From: CAVPDG01 sp963702535
GTDB taxonomy: Bacteria; Chloroflexota; Anaerolineae; Anaerolineales; UBA4823
DNA length: 26,638 nucleotides
Reading direction: 5' to 3'
NCBI GenBank assembly: GCA_963702535.1
Contig: CAVPDG010000017.1
Location: 1-26,638, forward strand
Shown here: in pieces, positions 16,894-25,039 of the stretch
Layout of the letters: every line of letters begins with the position of its first letter
Position numbering within the stretch: the first letter of the stretch is position 1
Made by a program: the position numbers and the translations under genes
The notes under the pieces: generated by a model
What the model was told of the DNA's origin: nothing
Seen by the model: the letters and a program-made list of their open reading frames with translations, nothing else
Databases searched by the model: none

Positions 16894-17616
16894 TCCCGGC
16901 AGGTCAGCCATCCGAGGGATCACCAGGCAATTGGCTTCCGGGAAAAGACCATCCTCGTCCAGCAGAACGGGATGCAGCCCTGCCCGTAGTGCGCCGGCGA
17001 CATCCGCATAGTAATTATCCCCCACGTAGATCACCGCATCTGCCGGTAGCGCAAGCTGCTGCAGGGCAATAGTAAACATCTCCGGGTTGGGCTTCCATCG
17101 CTCCAACTCTCCCGCGTACAGGCACAACTCAAAATAATCCAGCAAGCCCAACGTGGCCAGTTGCTCTTCGTACGGCTTCCTGCGGTTCGAAACCACTCCC
17201 AGGCGAAAGCCAGCGTCTTTCAAGATAGCCAGCGTCGCGGGTACGTCGGGGAACACGCGGTCCTCCGGCTTGAAGCTCTCCTGCATATGCTTTGCGATCT
17301 CAGCGCCGGTCGCACCGGCTTCAGCCTCGCCGCAGCCCATGGAAAGCAGGAGCAGGCGAGCGTGGTTGGACCAGAACAACTCGGGGTGCTCCAGGTAGGT
17401 AGACCAATCTGCCAGCAGCTCGGGCGATTGCGCCCAGTAATAGTGCAGCCAGCGATTCGCCCGGCGGCTGTTTTGCACAGTCGTCGCTACCTGCAAGTTG
17501 CTTGCAGCCTGCAGGAATGTCTGCATGAAGGTCGGATGGCTGTGTCGCAGGGTGCCATCCAGGTCAAATAAAACCGCCCGGAAATTGCCCTTCCAGGCGT
17601 TAAGCTCACTTGTCAA
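16855..17616 (-). CDS. HAD-superfamily hydrolase
   Basis: A 253-residue phosphatase-type HAD protein. Motif I is FDLDGTL (Asp18/Asp20 with the start used), motif II VVSNRRKPY, motif III the Lys in ERWKPNPE, and motif IV GDNYYADVAGA. All catalytic positions are present, with a helical cap domain between motifs I and II. The chosen start is the TTG at 17616 with GGAGG 5 nt upstream; a TTG at 17628 lies too near that site. The substrate cannot be told from the sequence. Phosphoglycolate-type or nucleotide phosphatases have this plan. It is last in a minus-strand run of five genes, 66 nt after moaA. Confidence 0.85.
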   Translation of the reverse strand: MTSELNAWKGNFRAVLFDLDGTLRHSHPTFMQTFLQAASNLQVATTVQNSRRANRWLHYYWAQSPELLADWSTYLEHPELFWSNHARLLLLSMGCGEAEAGATGAEIAKHMQESFKPEDRVFPDVPATLAILKDAGFRLGVVSNRRKPYEEQLATLGLLDYFELCLYAGELERWKPNPEMFTIALQQLALPADAVIYVGDNYYADVAGALRAGLHPVLLDEDGLFPEANCLVIPRMADLPGLLQQPVVQTSRQ

Positions 17617-17682
17617 GAAACCCTCCAAAATTTTAGACCACTTGAAACAGATCCCTTGGTGGTCAATTTACCAGCCGGAATT

Positions 17683-18663
17683 TTACCCCCCGATCTCGCT
17701 CATCACCCGGTTCAACGGAATTATACCCTCCGCCAGCCCATGCCCCCACGGCTTGTGCCAGATGCCGTCCTGGATGATGCTGCGCAGCTCATCCGGACTG
17801 GCGCCGAGGCGCAGCGGAGTCAGCAGGTCGACCTCGCCTTCCCGCAGCAGGCACAAGCGCAGGCGCCCGTCAGCGGTGAGCCGCGCCCGTGTGCACGCCG
17901 CGCAGAAGGGCACAGTCACCGAAGAGATAAAGCCCACGGTACCTGCCGCCCCATGCAACTGATACAGCCGCGCCTCTCCATCCAGCTCGCCGCCGTTGGC
18001 AATTTCCAGCGGCCCAAGCTGCGCTTCGATGCGCGTCATGATATCCGCCGCCGTCACCACCTGGTTGAGCTGCAGGTCCGTTGCGCCGGCAAAGGGCATC
18101 ATCTCGATAAAGCGCACCTGCCAGGGATGCTCCAGAGTCAGCCGCGCCAGATCGACGACATCCGCCTCGTTGTAACCGCGCACCACCACCGCATTGAGTT
18201 TGATCGGCGCTAGTCCCGCCTCTTCTGCCGCCAGGATGCCCTGCCAGACGTCATCGAGGGAGCCCCAGCGTGTCAGGCGCTTGAATTTACCGGCGTCCAG
18301 CGTATCGATGCTGATATTGACGCGCTGCAACCCTGCTCGCGCCAGTGGCTGCGCCAGGCGGGAGAGCAAAACCCCATTGGTCGTCATCGAGAGCGAGCGC
18401 ACGCCCGGCACGCGGGCGATCTCGCCCACCAGCTCCACGATATGCGCCCGGACCGTCGGCTCTCCTCCGGTCAGGCGGTATTTATCGAATCCCAGGCTGG
18501 CGAACAGGCGCACCAACTCGATCACTTCATCGTCCTGCATCAGCTCCGCATTCGGACGGAAGGTCATGTCCTCGGGCATGCAGTACACACAGCGCAAGTT
18601 GCAGTGATCGGTCAGGCTGATACGTAGGTAATGAATGTCTCGTCCGAAACGATCGATTGCCAT
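17683..18663 (-). CDS. moaA: GTP 3',8-cyclase (molybdenum cofactor synthesis)
   Basis: A radical-SAM enzyme that rearranges GTP to 3',8-cyclo-GTP, the first step of molybdenum cofactor synthesis. The N-terminal cluster motif is Cys21-x3-Cys25-x2-Cys28 (CNLRCVYC), followed by the TGGEP loop (RLTGGEPTVR). The C-terminal second-cluster motif FCAACTRARLTADGRLRLC (about 252, 255, 269) binds GTP. The protein ends in GG, as active MoaA proteins do. Its 326 residues are normal for the family. No other moa/moe gene is nearby. The ATG at 18663 has no strong ribosome site; the leader carries a CGAACC/GGTTCG hairpin (18703-18720). Confidence 0.95.
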   Translation of the reverse strand: MAIDRFGRDIHYLRISLTDHCNLRCVYCMPEDMTFRPNAELMQDDEVIELVRLFASLGFDKYRLTGGEPTVRAHIVELVGEIARVPGVRSLSMTTNGVLLSRLAQPLARAGLQRVNISIDTLDAGKFKRLTRWGSLDDVWQGILAAEEAGLAPIKLNAVVVRGYNEADVVDLARLTLEHPWQVRFIEMMPFAGATDLQLNQVVTAADIMTRIEAQLGPLEIANGGELDGEARLYQLHGAAGTVGFISSVTVPFCAACTRARLTADGRLRLCLLREGEVDLLTPLRLGASPDELRSIIQDGIWHKPWGHGLAEGIIPLNRVMSEIGG

Positions 18664-18759
18664 AATGATCTACCATTAAATACCATAGAGATACGGCACA
18701 GCCGAACCAAAAAAGGTTCGCGGCGCCTTCACTCTCGAATATTGATAATTTATTTCATA

Positions 18760-18790
18760 ATTATACACGAAAAACCGGGCTGGGGATCAA
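18760..18790 (-). promoter_or_regulatory. moaA: Possible moaA promoter
   Basis: On the minus strand TTGATC (18785-18790) and TATAAT (18760-18765) are separated by 19 nt, a long spacer. The site lies just after the YbaK-type gene and would give a leader of about 90 nt for moaA. Confidence 0.35.
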
Positions 18791-18820
18791 TCTTGTCCCG
18801 CCGTGTTGCCGCCAAAGGGC

Positions 18821-19300
18821 TTAAGCGATGCTCACCACGCGCCCCCCGGTCACGCGCACCAGGTCCCCCGGCGAGATGCGGAAGACTGCATTCGGCGTGC
18901 CTGCGGCTGCCCAAACCTCGCTGTATTGCAGCAGATCGACATCGATCAACGTGTCCAACGCTTCAGCATGCCCCACGGGCGGCACACCGCCGATAGCAAA
19001 ACCGCTATGCTGGCGTACGAAATCAGCGTCTGCTTTATCCAGCGCCTCCCTGATCGCCGCTGCGGCTTTCTCCATGTCCACCCGGTTAGACCCGCTCACC
19101 AGGAGCAAGAGCGGGCGTCCGCTCTCCCTGCCCTTAAAGATCAACGATTTGACGATCTGCCCCACACTGCACCCCACTGCCTGGGCTGCTTCGACTGCCG
19201 TACGCGTCGAGGCGGGCAGCTCCACCACCTGCATGGGAAACCCCAGCCTGTTCAGCGCATCTTGCACTTTCTGAGCGCTGGTGCTCAAATTTGTGTCCAT
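18821..19300 (-). CDS. YbaK/EbsC-type aminoacyl-tRNA deacylase
   Basis: A 159-residue protein of the YbaK/ProX editing family, which removes wrongly attached amino acids (for example Cys from tRNA-Pro). Family marks are IVKSLIFKG, containing the conserved lysine, then LLLLVSGSNRVD, and the GFAIGGVPPVGH loop with the GxxPxGH signature. The C-terminal VWAAAGTPNAVFRISPGDLVRVTGG also fits. It is a free-standing domain, not fused to a synthetase. The corA stop is 33 nt upstream on the same strand. The exact tRNA substrate cannot be assigned. Confidence 0.9.
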   Translation of the reverse strand: MDTNLSTSAQKVQDALNRLGFPMQVVELPASTRTAVEAAQAVGCSVGQIVKSLIFKGRESGRPLLLLVSGSNRVDMEKAAAAIREALDKADADFVRQHSGFAIGGVPPVGHAEALDTLIDVDLLQYSEVWAAAGTPNAVFRISPGDLVRVTGGRVVSIA

Positions 19301-19333
19301 TGTTTACTGTATCCCTTGTATTCAATAATCTGC

Positions 19334-20318
19334 TCACAACCATCCCTTTCGACGAATCCACATGAGCATACTGAAGGGGATCGCCACCATCAGGAATAGC
19401 ATCAAAATAAAAACAGGCTGCTCCGTCCATTGGGAGTACGGAGGAACAGCGACAAAGAAATTCATGCCGAAGAAACCGACAATGAAAGAAATCGGCATGA
19501 ACATCGTGGTGATCACCGTCAACGTCTTCATGATGTCGTTCATACGGTTGTTGATCACCGAGAGGTAAGTATCCAGCGCGCCGCTCACCAGGTCACGGAT
19601 GGTTTCGGTGATGTCGTGCATGCGCACCAGGTGATCGTAGACATCCCTGAAGTACACGCGTGCGCGGGTCGACGACGGCAAAATCATCCCGCGCCAGCCG
19701 GTTGAGCACCTCGCGTTGTGGACCAACCACTCGCCGCAGGTGCAGAGCGGCGCGCTTCAGGGTGAAGATGCGTTCCAGGGTCTTTGGCGTGGGTTTATCG
19801 AAGACCTCATCTTCGGTCTTGTCGATCGCCACATCCATTTCCTCGATCACCGGCAGATAACTGGTAACCACCTCATCCATCAGCCGCCACAGCACCCGGT
19901 CAGCCCCGTTTTTGATATGGCGCTTGTCGCGCACGATATTCTCCCAAACCCGATCCAGCGCCGGGATCTTATCGTCATGGTGGGTGACCATATAGTTCTT
20001 CCCCAGGAAAATATCCAGCTCAGGCGCATCTATGGTTCCATCGACATCCTTCCCAAATACGACGGAATGCAGCACGATGTACAGGTAGTCATCCCAATCA
20101 TCCAGCTTGGGGACGTTGGACTGCTGCAGTGCGTCCTCAATTGCCAGGGGATGGAAATTGAACACCTGGCGCAAGATCGGCTCGTCCTGCTCCGGGAGTG
20201 TGTCTTCAAAATCCATCCACAGGACCGCCTCGCTATCTTCCAGCAGCGCCTTGACATCCTCCAGCGGGATGTCGGTGCGCAGCGTCCCGTCTTTTCGATA
20301 GCAAACTGTGCGTAACAT
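19334..20318 (-). CDS. corA: CorA-family Mg2+ transporter (frame broken once)
   Basis: A pentameric divalent-cation channel. A large cytoplasmic N-terminal domain (about residues 1-255, including VLWMDFED, FHPLAIEDALQQSNVPKLDDWDDYLYIVLH and VTSYLPVIEEMDVAIDKTEDEVF) leads to two C-terminal membrane helices. The selectivity motif GMN (IVGFFGMNFF) ends the first. The frame breaks at the GGG of 19666-19668 (coding CCC). Removing one base restores DDFAVVDRARVYFRDVYDHL and a 327-residue protein, the family norm. GGAGG lies 6 nt before the ATG, and a good promoter lies at 20386-20415. Confidence 0.93.
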
Positions 20319-20385
20319 ATCCTACCTCCCCTTCAGGGCGATCTTCCGAGAAATAACTCACCCAGTGCAGTGTACAGGCGTGCAT

Positions 20386-20415
20386 AGTCTATCGCGGCGA
20401 AGCCCGTTGTGTCAA
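20386..20415 (-). promoter_or_regulatory. corA: corA promoter
   Basis: On the minus strand a perfect TTGACA (20410-20415), an 18-nt spacer and TAGACT (20386-20391) lie between the upstream gene's stop and corA. The start would be near 20379, a leader of about 60 nt. Confidence 0.5.
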
Positions 20416-20423
20416 CAGGGTAA

Positions 20424-21101
20424 TCACGCCGCCAACCTGTCTTCGATCTCCCAAAGGTGATCCAGGACATGCCACGCCTCCCGCCGCACGAAGTATCGTG
20501 GCGACCAGCGTTTACCGCCGCGCGGCCCAAACGCGGGAATCTCGCCGTGTGCCGAAGCCGCTAAGTTCCCCAGGATGGACCGGCGAATTTGCTCTGCAGG
20601 CGATAGATCAGGATCAAACTGCGCCAGCTTGCCGCCCAGCGCTGAGAGATAACCGCCCTCGGCTCCGAGCACATGTTGGACGATCCCTTCCAGGTTGCGA
20701 CCCCCACCGCGGGGACCGCTGCGCAAGGCTTTCCCATTCGCCGCCTCGACAGTGACATCCAAAGCACGCCAGCAGGCAATCAGCAAGGATTGCAGGCGTT
20801 GCAGCTCCGTATCATCAACCGGTGCTTCATCGCTCGATGGCGCCATGTCCGGCGCGCCGAAATCAGTGGTCGCATTGCCGCTCAATCGCTCAACGACAAC
20901 GAGATCTGAGACACTGCCAGGTATTTGGAAATCCAGCCCCGCCGGGCGCACGACGCTCAAATAGCGCGGGGCGTAATCGTACAATGCCTGCCGCGCGGAG
21001 GGTTCATCGCGACCCATGCGGCACCAGCCAGGCCAATCGAGCGCTGCCGCGAAAGTGCGGCGGCTGCCGATTTCCAGGTAGATAGTGATCTTGTAGGTCA
21101 T
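20424..21101 (-). CDS. Uncharacterised conserved protein, DinB-like C-terminus
   Basis: A 225-residue protein starting at the ATG ending at 21101; the open frame extends further upstream, but those codons are unlike the rest. The N-terminal part (TYKITIYLEIGSRRTFAAALDWPGWCRMGRDE) is a short beta domain with a WPGWCR motif. The C-terminal half is helical with Arg/Gly-rich loops (GPRGGGRN, GPRGGKRW) and ends REAWHVLDHLWEIEDR. This last pattern resembles the last helix of DinB-fold proteins. There is no signal peptide or membrane segment. I do not recognise a function. It is the first gene of the minus-strand run, 105 nt before corA, which has its own promoter. Confidence 0.7.
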   Translation of the reverse strand: MTYKITIYLEIGSRRTFAAALDWPGWCRMGRDEPSARQALYDYAPRYLSVVRPAGLDFQIPGSVSDLVVVERLSGNATTDFGAPDMAPSSDEAPVDDTELQRLQSLLIACWRALDVTVEAANGKALRSGPRGGGRNLEGIVQHVLGAEGGYLSALGGKLAQFDPDLSPAEQIRRSILGNLAASAHGEIPAFGPRGGKRWSPRYFVRREAWHVLDHLWEIEDRLAA

Positions 21102-21270
21102 ATTGTGGTTTATTTTAGTCCCGAAGTGACAAAATCGCCTCACGATTCCGAACGGTCCTTTTGCTAGCCAAGGTCTGTCGAGATCGATAATGATATAATA
21201 CACCTTAATTATCCGATTATCACTTCCTCAACCTACCCATATCTGCATATAGCCTGCAAGGAGCTTATTC

Positions 21271-22473
21271 ATGCCCAATTCCACCATCTCGCAAAAGGTA
21301 ATCGAAGTCCAACAGCACCTGGGCGCTGTCATGCTTGTGCTCACCGACCCACAAATCAGCAGCCGCAACGACGATCCAGAAAGCTGCGACTTCCTGCTCG
21401 GCAATCCGCAGGAGATGCCCCTACCGGGTTATTCCGCCGCCCTGAAACGCCAGGTCGAGCCGCAAAATAAAGACTGGTTTGCCTACAAAATGAGCGAGCC
21501 GAAAGCTCAAGAAGTGATCGCTGCAAGCCTCAGGCAGATGCAGGCGATCACCTACCATCCAGAAGATATCACCATGACCACCGGCGCCTTCGCTGCATTA
21601 GCATTATCGCTGACAGCGGTCGTCGACCCCGGCGACGAGGTCATCTTCCTCAGCCCGCCCTGGTTTTTTTATGAAACCCTCATCCTGGGCGCCGGCTGCA
21701 AGCCGGTACGCGTCAAGGTGGACGCCGGCACCTTCGAGCCGGACCTCGCTGCGCTGGAGGCTGCCATCACGCCTCGGACGTGCGCCATCATCGTCAACAG
21801 CCCCAACAACCCTACCGGCAAGATCTATTCGCCCCAGGTTTTATCCGATCTCGCCAGCCTGCTCACCTCCGCTCAAAAGCGCACGCAGCGCCCCATCTAC
21901 CTGCTTTCCGACGAATCCTACAATCGCATCGTCTACGATGGGCGCCGCTACCCGAGCCCGACAGCATTCTACCCTTATTCGTTCTTGATCTACACCTATG
22001 GCAAGACCTTGCTGGCGCCTGGTCAGCGCATCGGCTACATTGCGTTGCCTCCCGATATGCCGGACCGCCCCCAGGTGCGCGAGGCTCTGCTGACCTCTCA
22101 CTTCCTCCTGGGCTATGCCTTCCCCAATGCCATCCTGCAGTACGCTTTGCCGGAGCTGGAAAAGTTGTCGATAGACGTCCAGCACCTACAGCGAAAGCGC
22201 GACCGCCTGGTCGCAGCCCTGGGCGAGATGGGCTACGAGCTGCACTCGCCCGAAGGCACCTTCTACCTGATGCCGCGCTCCCCACTGGAAGATGACCTGG
22301 CTTTTACCCGCCTGCTGATGGCGCACAAGATCTACTGCCTGCCGGGCACAGCCTTCGAGATGCCCGGTTACTTCCGTATCTCCCTCACCGCCAACGATGC
22401 TATGATCGAGCGCTCCTTGCCCGGCTTCGCAGCTGCCCGACAGCAGGTGCCTGTCAGCCTCAAATCCAGTTAA
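21271..22473 (+). CDS. PLP-dependent class I/II aminotransferase
   Basis: A 400-residue fold-type I aminotransferase. NNPTG (179-183, Asn180 for the cofactor ring), LSDESY (Asp214, Tyr217), the Schiff-base lysine in YTYGKTLLAPGQRIGY (Lys245), and a C-terminal arginine in PGYFRISLTAN for the substrate carboxylate are all present. AAGGAG lies about 7 nt before the ATG. A TATAAT at 21194-21199 may be its -10 box, but no -35 box is obvious. The substrate is not determined; aspartate/aromatic-type relatives share this layout. A weak hairpin (22520-22542) separates it from nagA. Confidence 0.88.
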   Translation: MPNSTISQKVIEVQQHLGAVMLVLTDPQISSRNDDPESCDFLLGNPQEMPLPGYSAALKRQVEPQNKDWFAYKMSEPKAQEVIAASLRQMQAITYHPEDITMTTGAFAALALSLTAVVDPGDEVIFLSPPWFFYETLILGAGCKPVRVKVDAGTFEPDLAALEAAITPRTCAIIVNSPNNPTGKIYSPQVLSDLASLLTSAQKRTQRPIYLLSDESYNRIVYDGRRYPSPTAFYPYSFLIYTYGKTLLAPGQRIGYIALPPDMPDRPQVREALLTSHFLLGYAFPNAILQYALPELEKLSIDVQHLQRKRDRLVAALGEMGYELHSPEGTFYLMPRSPLEDDLAFTRLLMAHKIYCLPGTAFEMPGYFRISLTANDAMIERSLPGFAAARQQVPVSLKSS

Positions 22474-22519
22474 TACCCTGGCAATCCACTGAATTCAGCA
22501 AGTACTTTAAGGTAGAATG

Positions 22520-22542
22520 GAGCCTGGCGCTTTGCCGGGCTC
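22520..22542 (+). terminator. Weak hairpin between the aminotransferase and nagA
   Basis: GAGCCTGGC (22520-22528) pairs with GCCGGGCTC (22534-22542) with one G-U pair and a 5-nt loop, followed by TCTTG. It is possibly a weak terminator. Confidence 0.35.
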
Positions 22543-22638
22543 TCTTGACCTCCGGCGAAAGCATAATCTGAAACACTACCTATCAACACCTTCGCACCGT
22601 CAACCACCCACCCACAACTGCCAACCACCAACGAACCC

Positions 22639-23811
22639 ATGACTGATCCCATACTCTTCCACAACGCTCAAATAACCACGCCCAATGGCGACTGGCAACC
22701 CGGCTGGCTGCTCGTCGAAGCTGGCAAGATCTACGCCATGCGACCAGGACAGCCGCCCGATTTCGAAGCCGGGCGTATCACCCGCCGCATCGACGCTGCC
22801 GGGCGCCGCCTGCTGCCGGGCTTGATCGACCTGCATGTTCACGGCGCTATCGGTCACGAGGCGATGGACGCCTCCCCGGATGGCTTGCGAGAGATGGCGC
22901 GCTACTACGCCAGCCACGGCGTAACCGGCTTCCTCGCCACCACCTGGACCGCCTCCGGCGAGCGCATCCTGGCTGCTGTTCAAGCCGCCGCCCAGGTCTA
23001 TGGAGAGATCCCGGGCGGCGCCGCCCTGCTCGGCGTCCACCTGGAAGGTCCCTACCTTAACCCGGAGAAGTGCGGCGCGGAGGACACGCGCAGCATTCGC
23101 CGCGCCGATCGCAATGAAGCGCTGAGCTTTCTGGATGCCGGTCCCGTGCGCCTGCTGGCGCTGGCGCCTGAATTCCCGGAGAACCTCTGGCTGATCGACG
23201 AATGCGTGCGGCGTGGCATCGCCGTCGCCGCAGGCCACACCACCGCCGGCTTGCCCGAGATGCAGCTTGCCGTATCCCACGGGCTGAGCCAGGTGACGCA
23301 CTGCTTCAACGGTATGCAGGGTTTGGGGCACCGCGACCTCGGTACGGTAGGCGCCGCAATGGCGCTCCCCGAGGTGAGCTGCGAACTGATCGCCGATAAC
23401 ATCCACGTCCACCCTGCCGCGCAGAAGATCCTGGTGGACGTGAAAGGCTGTGATGGCGTGATCCTGATCACCGACGCCATTCGCGGCACCGGCATGCCAG
23501 ATGGCGAATATCCCATGGACGACCGCACGGTCACCATCCGCGACGGACAGGTGCGCCTGCCCAGCGGCGCCCTGGCGGGCAGCGTGCTCACCCTCGAAAG
23601 AGGCCTGGGGAACGTTATCCGCAACACCGGCAGGTCGCTGCAGGAAGCCTGGCGCATGTCCAGCCTCAACGCAGCCAGGGCTATAGGGCTTTCCGCCAGT
23701 AAAGGCAGCCTGGAGCCGGGCAAAGACGCAGACCTGGTTCTGCTGGATGGCAGCTTCAATGTTGCATTGACTGTAGTTGCAGGCAAGATCGTGTACGAGA
23801 AATCCTCTTGA
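22639..23811 (+). CDS. nagA: N-acetylglucosamine-6-phosphate deacetylase
   Basis: This amidohydrolase converts GlcNAc-6-phosphate to glucosamine-6-phosphate in amino-sugar and peptidoglycan recycling. Visible marks are DLHVHG (His66, His68), HLEGPYLNPEK (metal Glu136), AAGHT (His200), VTHCFNGM (His221) and the catalytic ITDA (Asp279). The full 390-residue length is normal. The ATG at 22639 has no ribosome site; the preceding 45 nt are a C/A-rich stretch almost free of G-rich motifs. The next gene, a SIS-domain enzyme, starts 10 nt after the stop. It would take the product onward, making a two-gene operon. Confidence 0.94.
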   Translation: MTDPILFHNAQITTPNGDWQPGWLLVEAGKIYAMRPGQPPDFEAGRITRRIDAAGRRLLPGLIDLHVHGAIGHEAMDASPDGLREMARYYASHGVTGFLATTWTASGERILAAVQAAAQVYGEIPGGAALLGVHLEGPYLNPEKCGAEDTRSIRRADRNEALSFLDAGPVRLLALAPEFPENLWLIDECVRRGIAVAAGHTTAGLPEMQLAVSHGLSQVTHCFNGMQGLGHRDLGTVGAAMALPEVSCELIADNIHVHPAAQKILVDVKGCDGVILITDAIRGTGMPDGEYPMDDRTVTIRDGQVRLPSGALAGSVLTLERGLGNVIRNTGRSLQEAWRMSSLNAARAIGLSASKGSLEPGKDADLVLLDGSFNVALTVVAGKIVYEKSS

Positions 23812-23821
23812 GGACACTCTG

Positions 23822-24877
23822 ATGAATATTGATGTAAATAAAACCCATCTCTCCCGCGAGATCCACGAACAACCGCTTGTTCTGGAACAGCTTCTCAATC
23901 AAGAGCGCCCCGCCGTCCAGCGCCTGGTGGAGGAGGTCAGACGACGCCAGGTAGACTACGTGCTCATCGCCGCCCGCGGCACCAGCGATAACGCCGCTCG
24001 TTATGCCCAGTATATTCTCGGCGCCAACAACCGCCTGGTCGTCGCTCTGGCAACCCCCAGCCTGTTCTCTATCTACAACCAGCCACCCCGCCTGGGGAAC
24101 GCCCTGGTCGTGGGCATCAGCCAGAGCGGCAAGAGCCCGGATATCGTCGCCGTCCTCTCCGAAGCCCGTCGCCAGGGCGCCCTCACAGCCGCCTTCACCA
24201 ATACCCCCGGCTCAGACCTGGCGCAAGAAGTGGAGCATGTCATCCAGCTACATGCCGGACCGGAGCGGGCGGTCGCTGCCAGCAAGACCTACATCTGCGA
24301 GCTGGCGGCTATTGCGTTGTTCAGCGCCGTTTTGAGCGGCGAGCCGGAACGCCTGGAGAGCCTGGAGCGCATCCCCGGGATTGTCGCCCAGACCCTGGGC
24401 GTTGAAGCTCTTATCGCCCAGATCGTGCAGCGCTACCGCTATATGCGCGAGTGTGTGGTCATCGGACGCGGCTACAACTATGCCACCGCCTTCGAGATCG
24501 CCCTCAAGATGAAGGAATTGACCTATACGTTCATCGAGGCTTACAGCAGCGCCGACTTCCTGCATGGTCCCCTGGCGGTCATCGAGTACGGCTTCCCGGC
24601 TATCACCATCGCCCCCACAGGCGCCATGCTACCCGAGATGCAGCGCTTCATGCAGACCCTCAAGCAGCGCGACGCCGAGATCCTGGCGATCAGCGATGAT
24701 CCATTCACCTTAGAGATGGCGGATATCCCCCTGCGCCTGCCGGTCAGCGTACCCGAATGGCTCTCGCCCATCCCTGCCGTCGTCCCGGGACAGCTGCTCT
24801 CGCTGCACCTGGCTTCCATCCGCAATTACGACCCCGACCGCCCGCGCGCCTTGCTCAAAGTCACGGAAACACACTAG
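23822..24877 (+). CDS. SIS-domain glucosamine-6-phosphate deaminase/isomerase-like enzyme
   Basis: A 351-residue protein with two SIS domains, similar to the isomerase half of GlmS and to the NagB-II/AgaS type deaminases. The first SIS has AARGTSDNAARYAQY (about 50-64) and VVGISQSGKSPDIVAVL; the second has VVIGRGYNYATAFEIALKMKELT and SSADFLHGPLAVIE. The C-terminus DPDRPRALLKVTET is typical. There is no glutaminase domain, so it probably runs in the catabolic direction (glucosamine-6-P to fructose-6-P plus ammonia). The ATG at 23822 is preceded by AGGA. It is coupled to nagA with a 10-nt gap and ends before a strong terminator at 24900. Confidence 0.9.
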   Translation: MNIDVNKTHLSREIHEQPLVLEQLLNQERPAVQRLVEEVRRRQVDYVLIAARGTSDNAARYAQYILGANNRLVVALATPSLFSIYNQPPRLGNALVVGISQSGKSPDIVAVLSEARRQGALTAAFTNTPGSDLAQEVEHVIQLHAGPERAVAASKTYICELAAIALFSAVLSGEPERLESLERIPGIVAQTLGVEALIAQIVQRYRYMRECVVIGRGYNYATAFEIALKMKELTYTFIEAYSSADFLHGPLAVIEYGFPAITIAPTGAMLPEMQRFMQTLKQRDAEILAISDDPFTLEMADIPLRLPVSVPEWLSPIPAVVPGQLLSLHLASIRNYDPDRPRALLKVTETH

Positions 24878-24899
24878 CGCTGAGACCGGCAAAATCCCA

Positions 24900-24944
24900 A
24901 AAATAAAGGTGCTCGGGCATCGAACGCCCGAGCACCTTTATTTT
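24900..24944. terminator. Bidirectional intrinsic terminator of the nagA operon
   Basis: A perfect 19-bp stem (24900-24918 and 24926-24944) with a 7-nt loop has the base AAAATAAAGG...CCTTTATTTT. The 3' arm ends in a T-rich tract on both strands. It lies 22 nt after the SIS gene stop. Confidence 0.88.
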
Positions 24945-24967
24945 ATCGTGAGTTCGGGATAAGTGGC

Positions 24968-25012
24968 TTTTTGGGGTTATCGTGCGGCTGCGTCGCACGA
25001 TAACCCCAAAAA
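24968..25012. repeat. 19-bp perfect palindrome of unknown role
   Basis: TTTTTGGGGTTATCGTGCG (24968-24986) is perfectly repeated in inverse at 24994-25012 around a 7-nt loop. Here the T run is on the 5' side and the A run on the 3' side, so neither strand ends in a U tract as an intrinsic terminator would. It lies between the SIS terminator and the left end of the insertion element, outside the inferred element. Confidence 0.7.
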
Positions 25013-25039
25013 AGCAGTACTTTTCCGCTGACTTCGAAC

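Noticed and set aside
18703..18720. CGAACC-A6-GGTTCG hairpin in the moaA leader as a molybdenum-cofactor riboswitch
   Set aside because: Far too short and lacking the multi-stem core of that riboswitch; it is recorded only as a leader hairpin.
22600..23898. 432-codon open frame on the minus strand across nagA
   Set aside because: Antisense shadow of a clearly functional nagA with all catalytic residues; no recognisable motif and no ribosome site.
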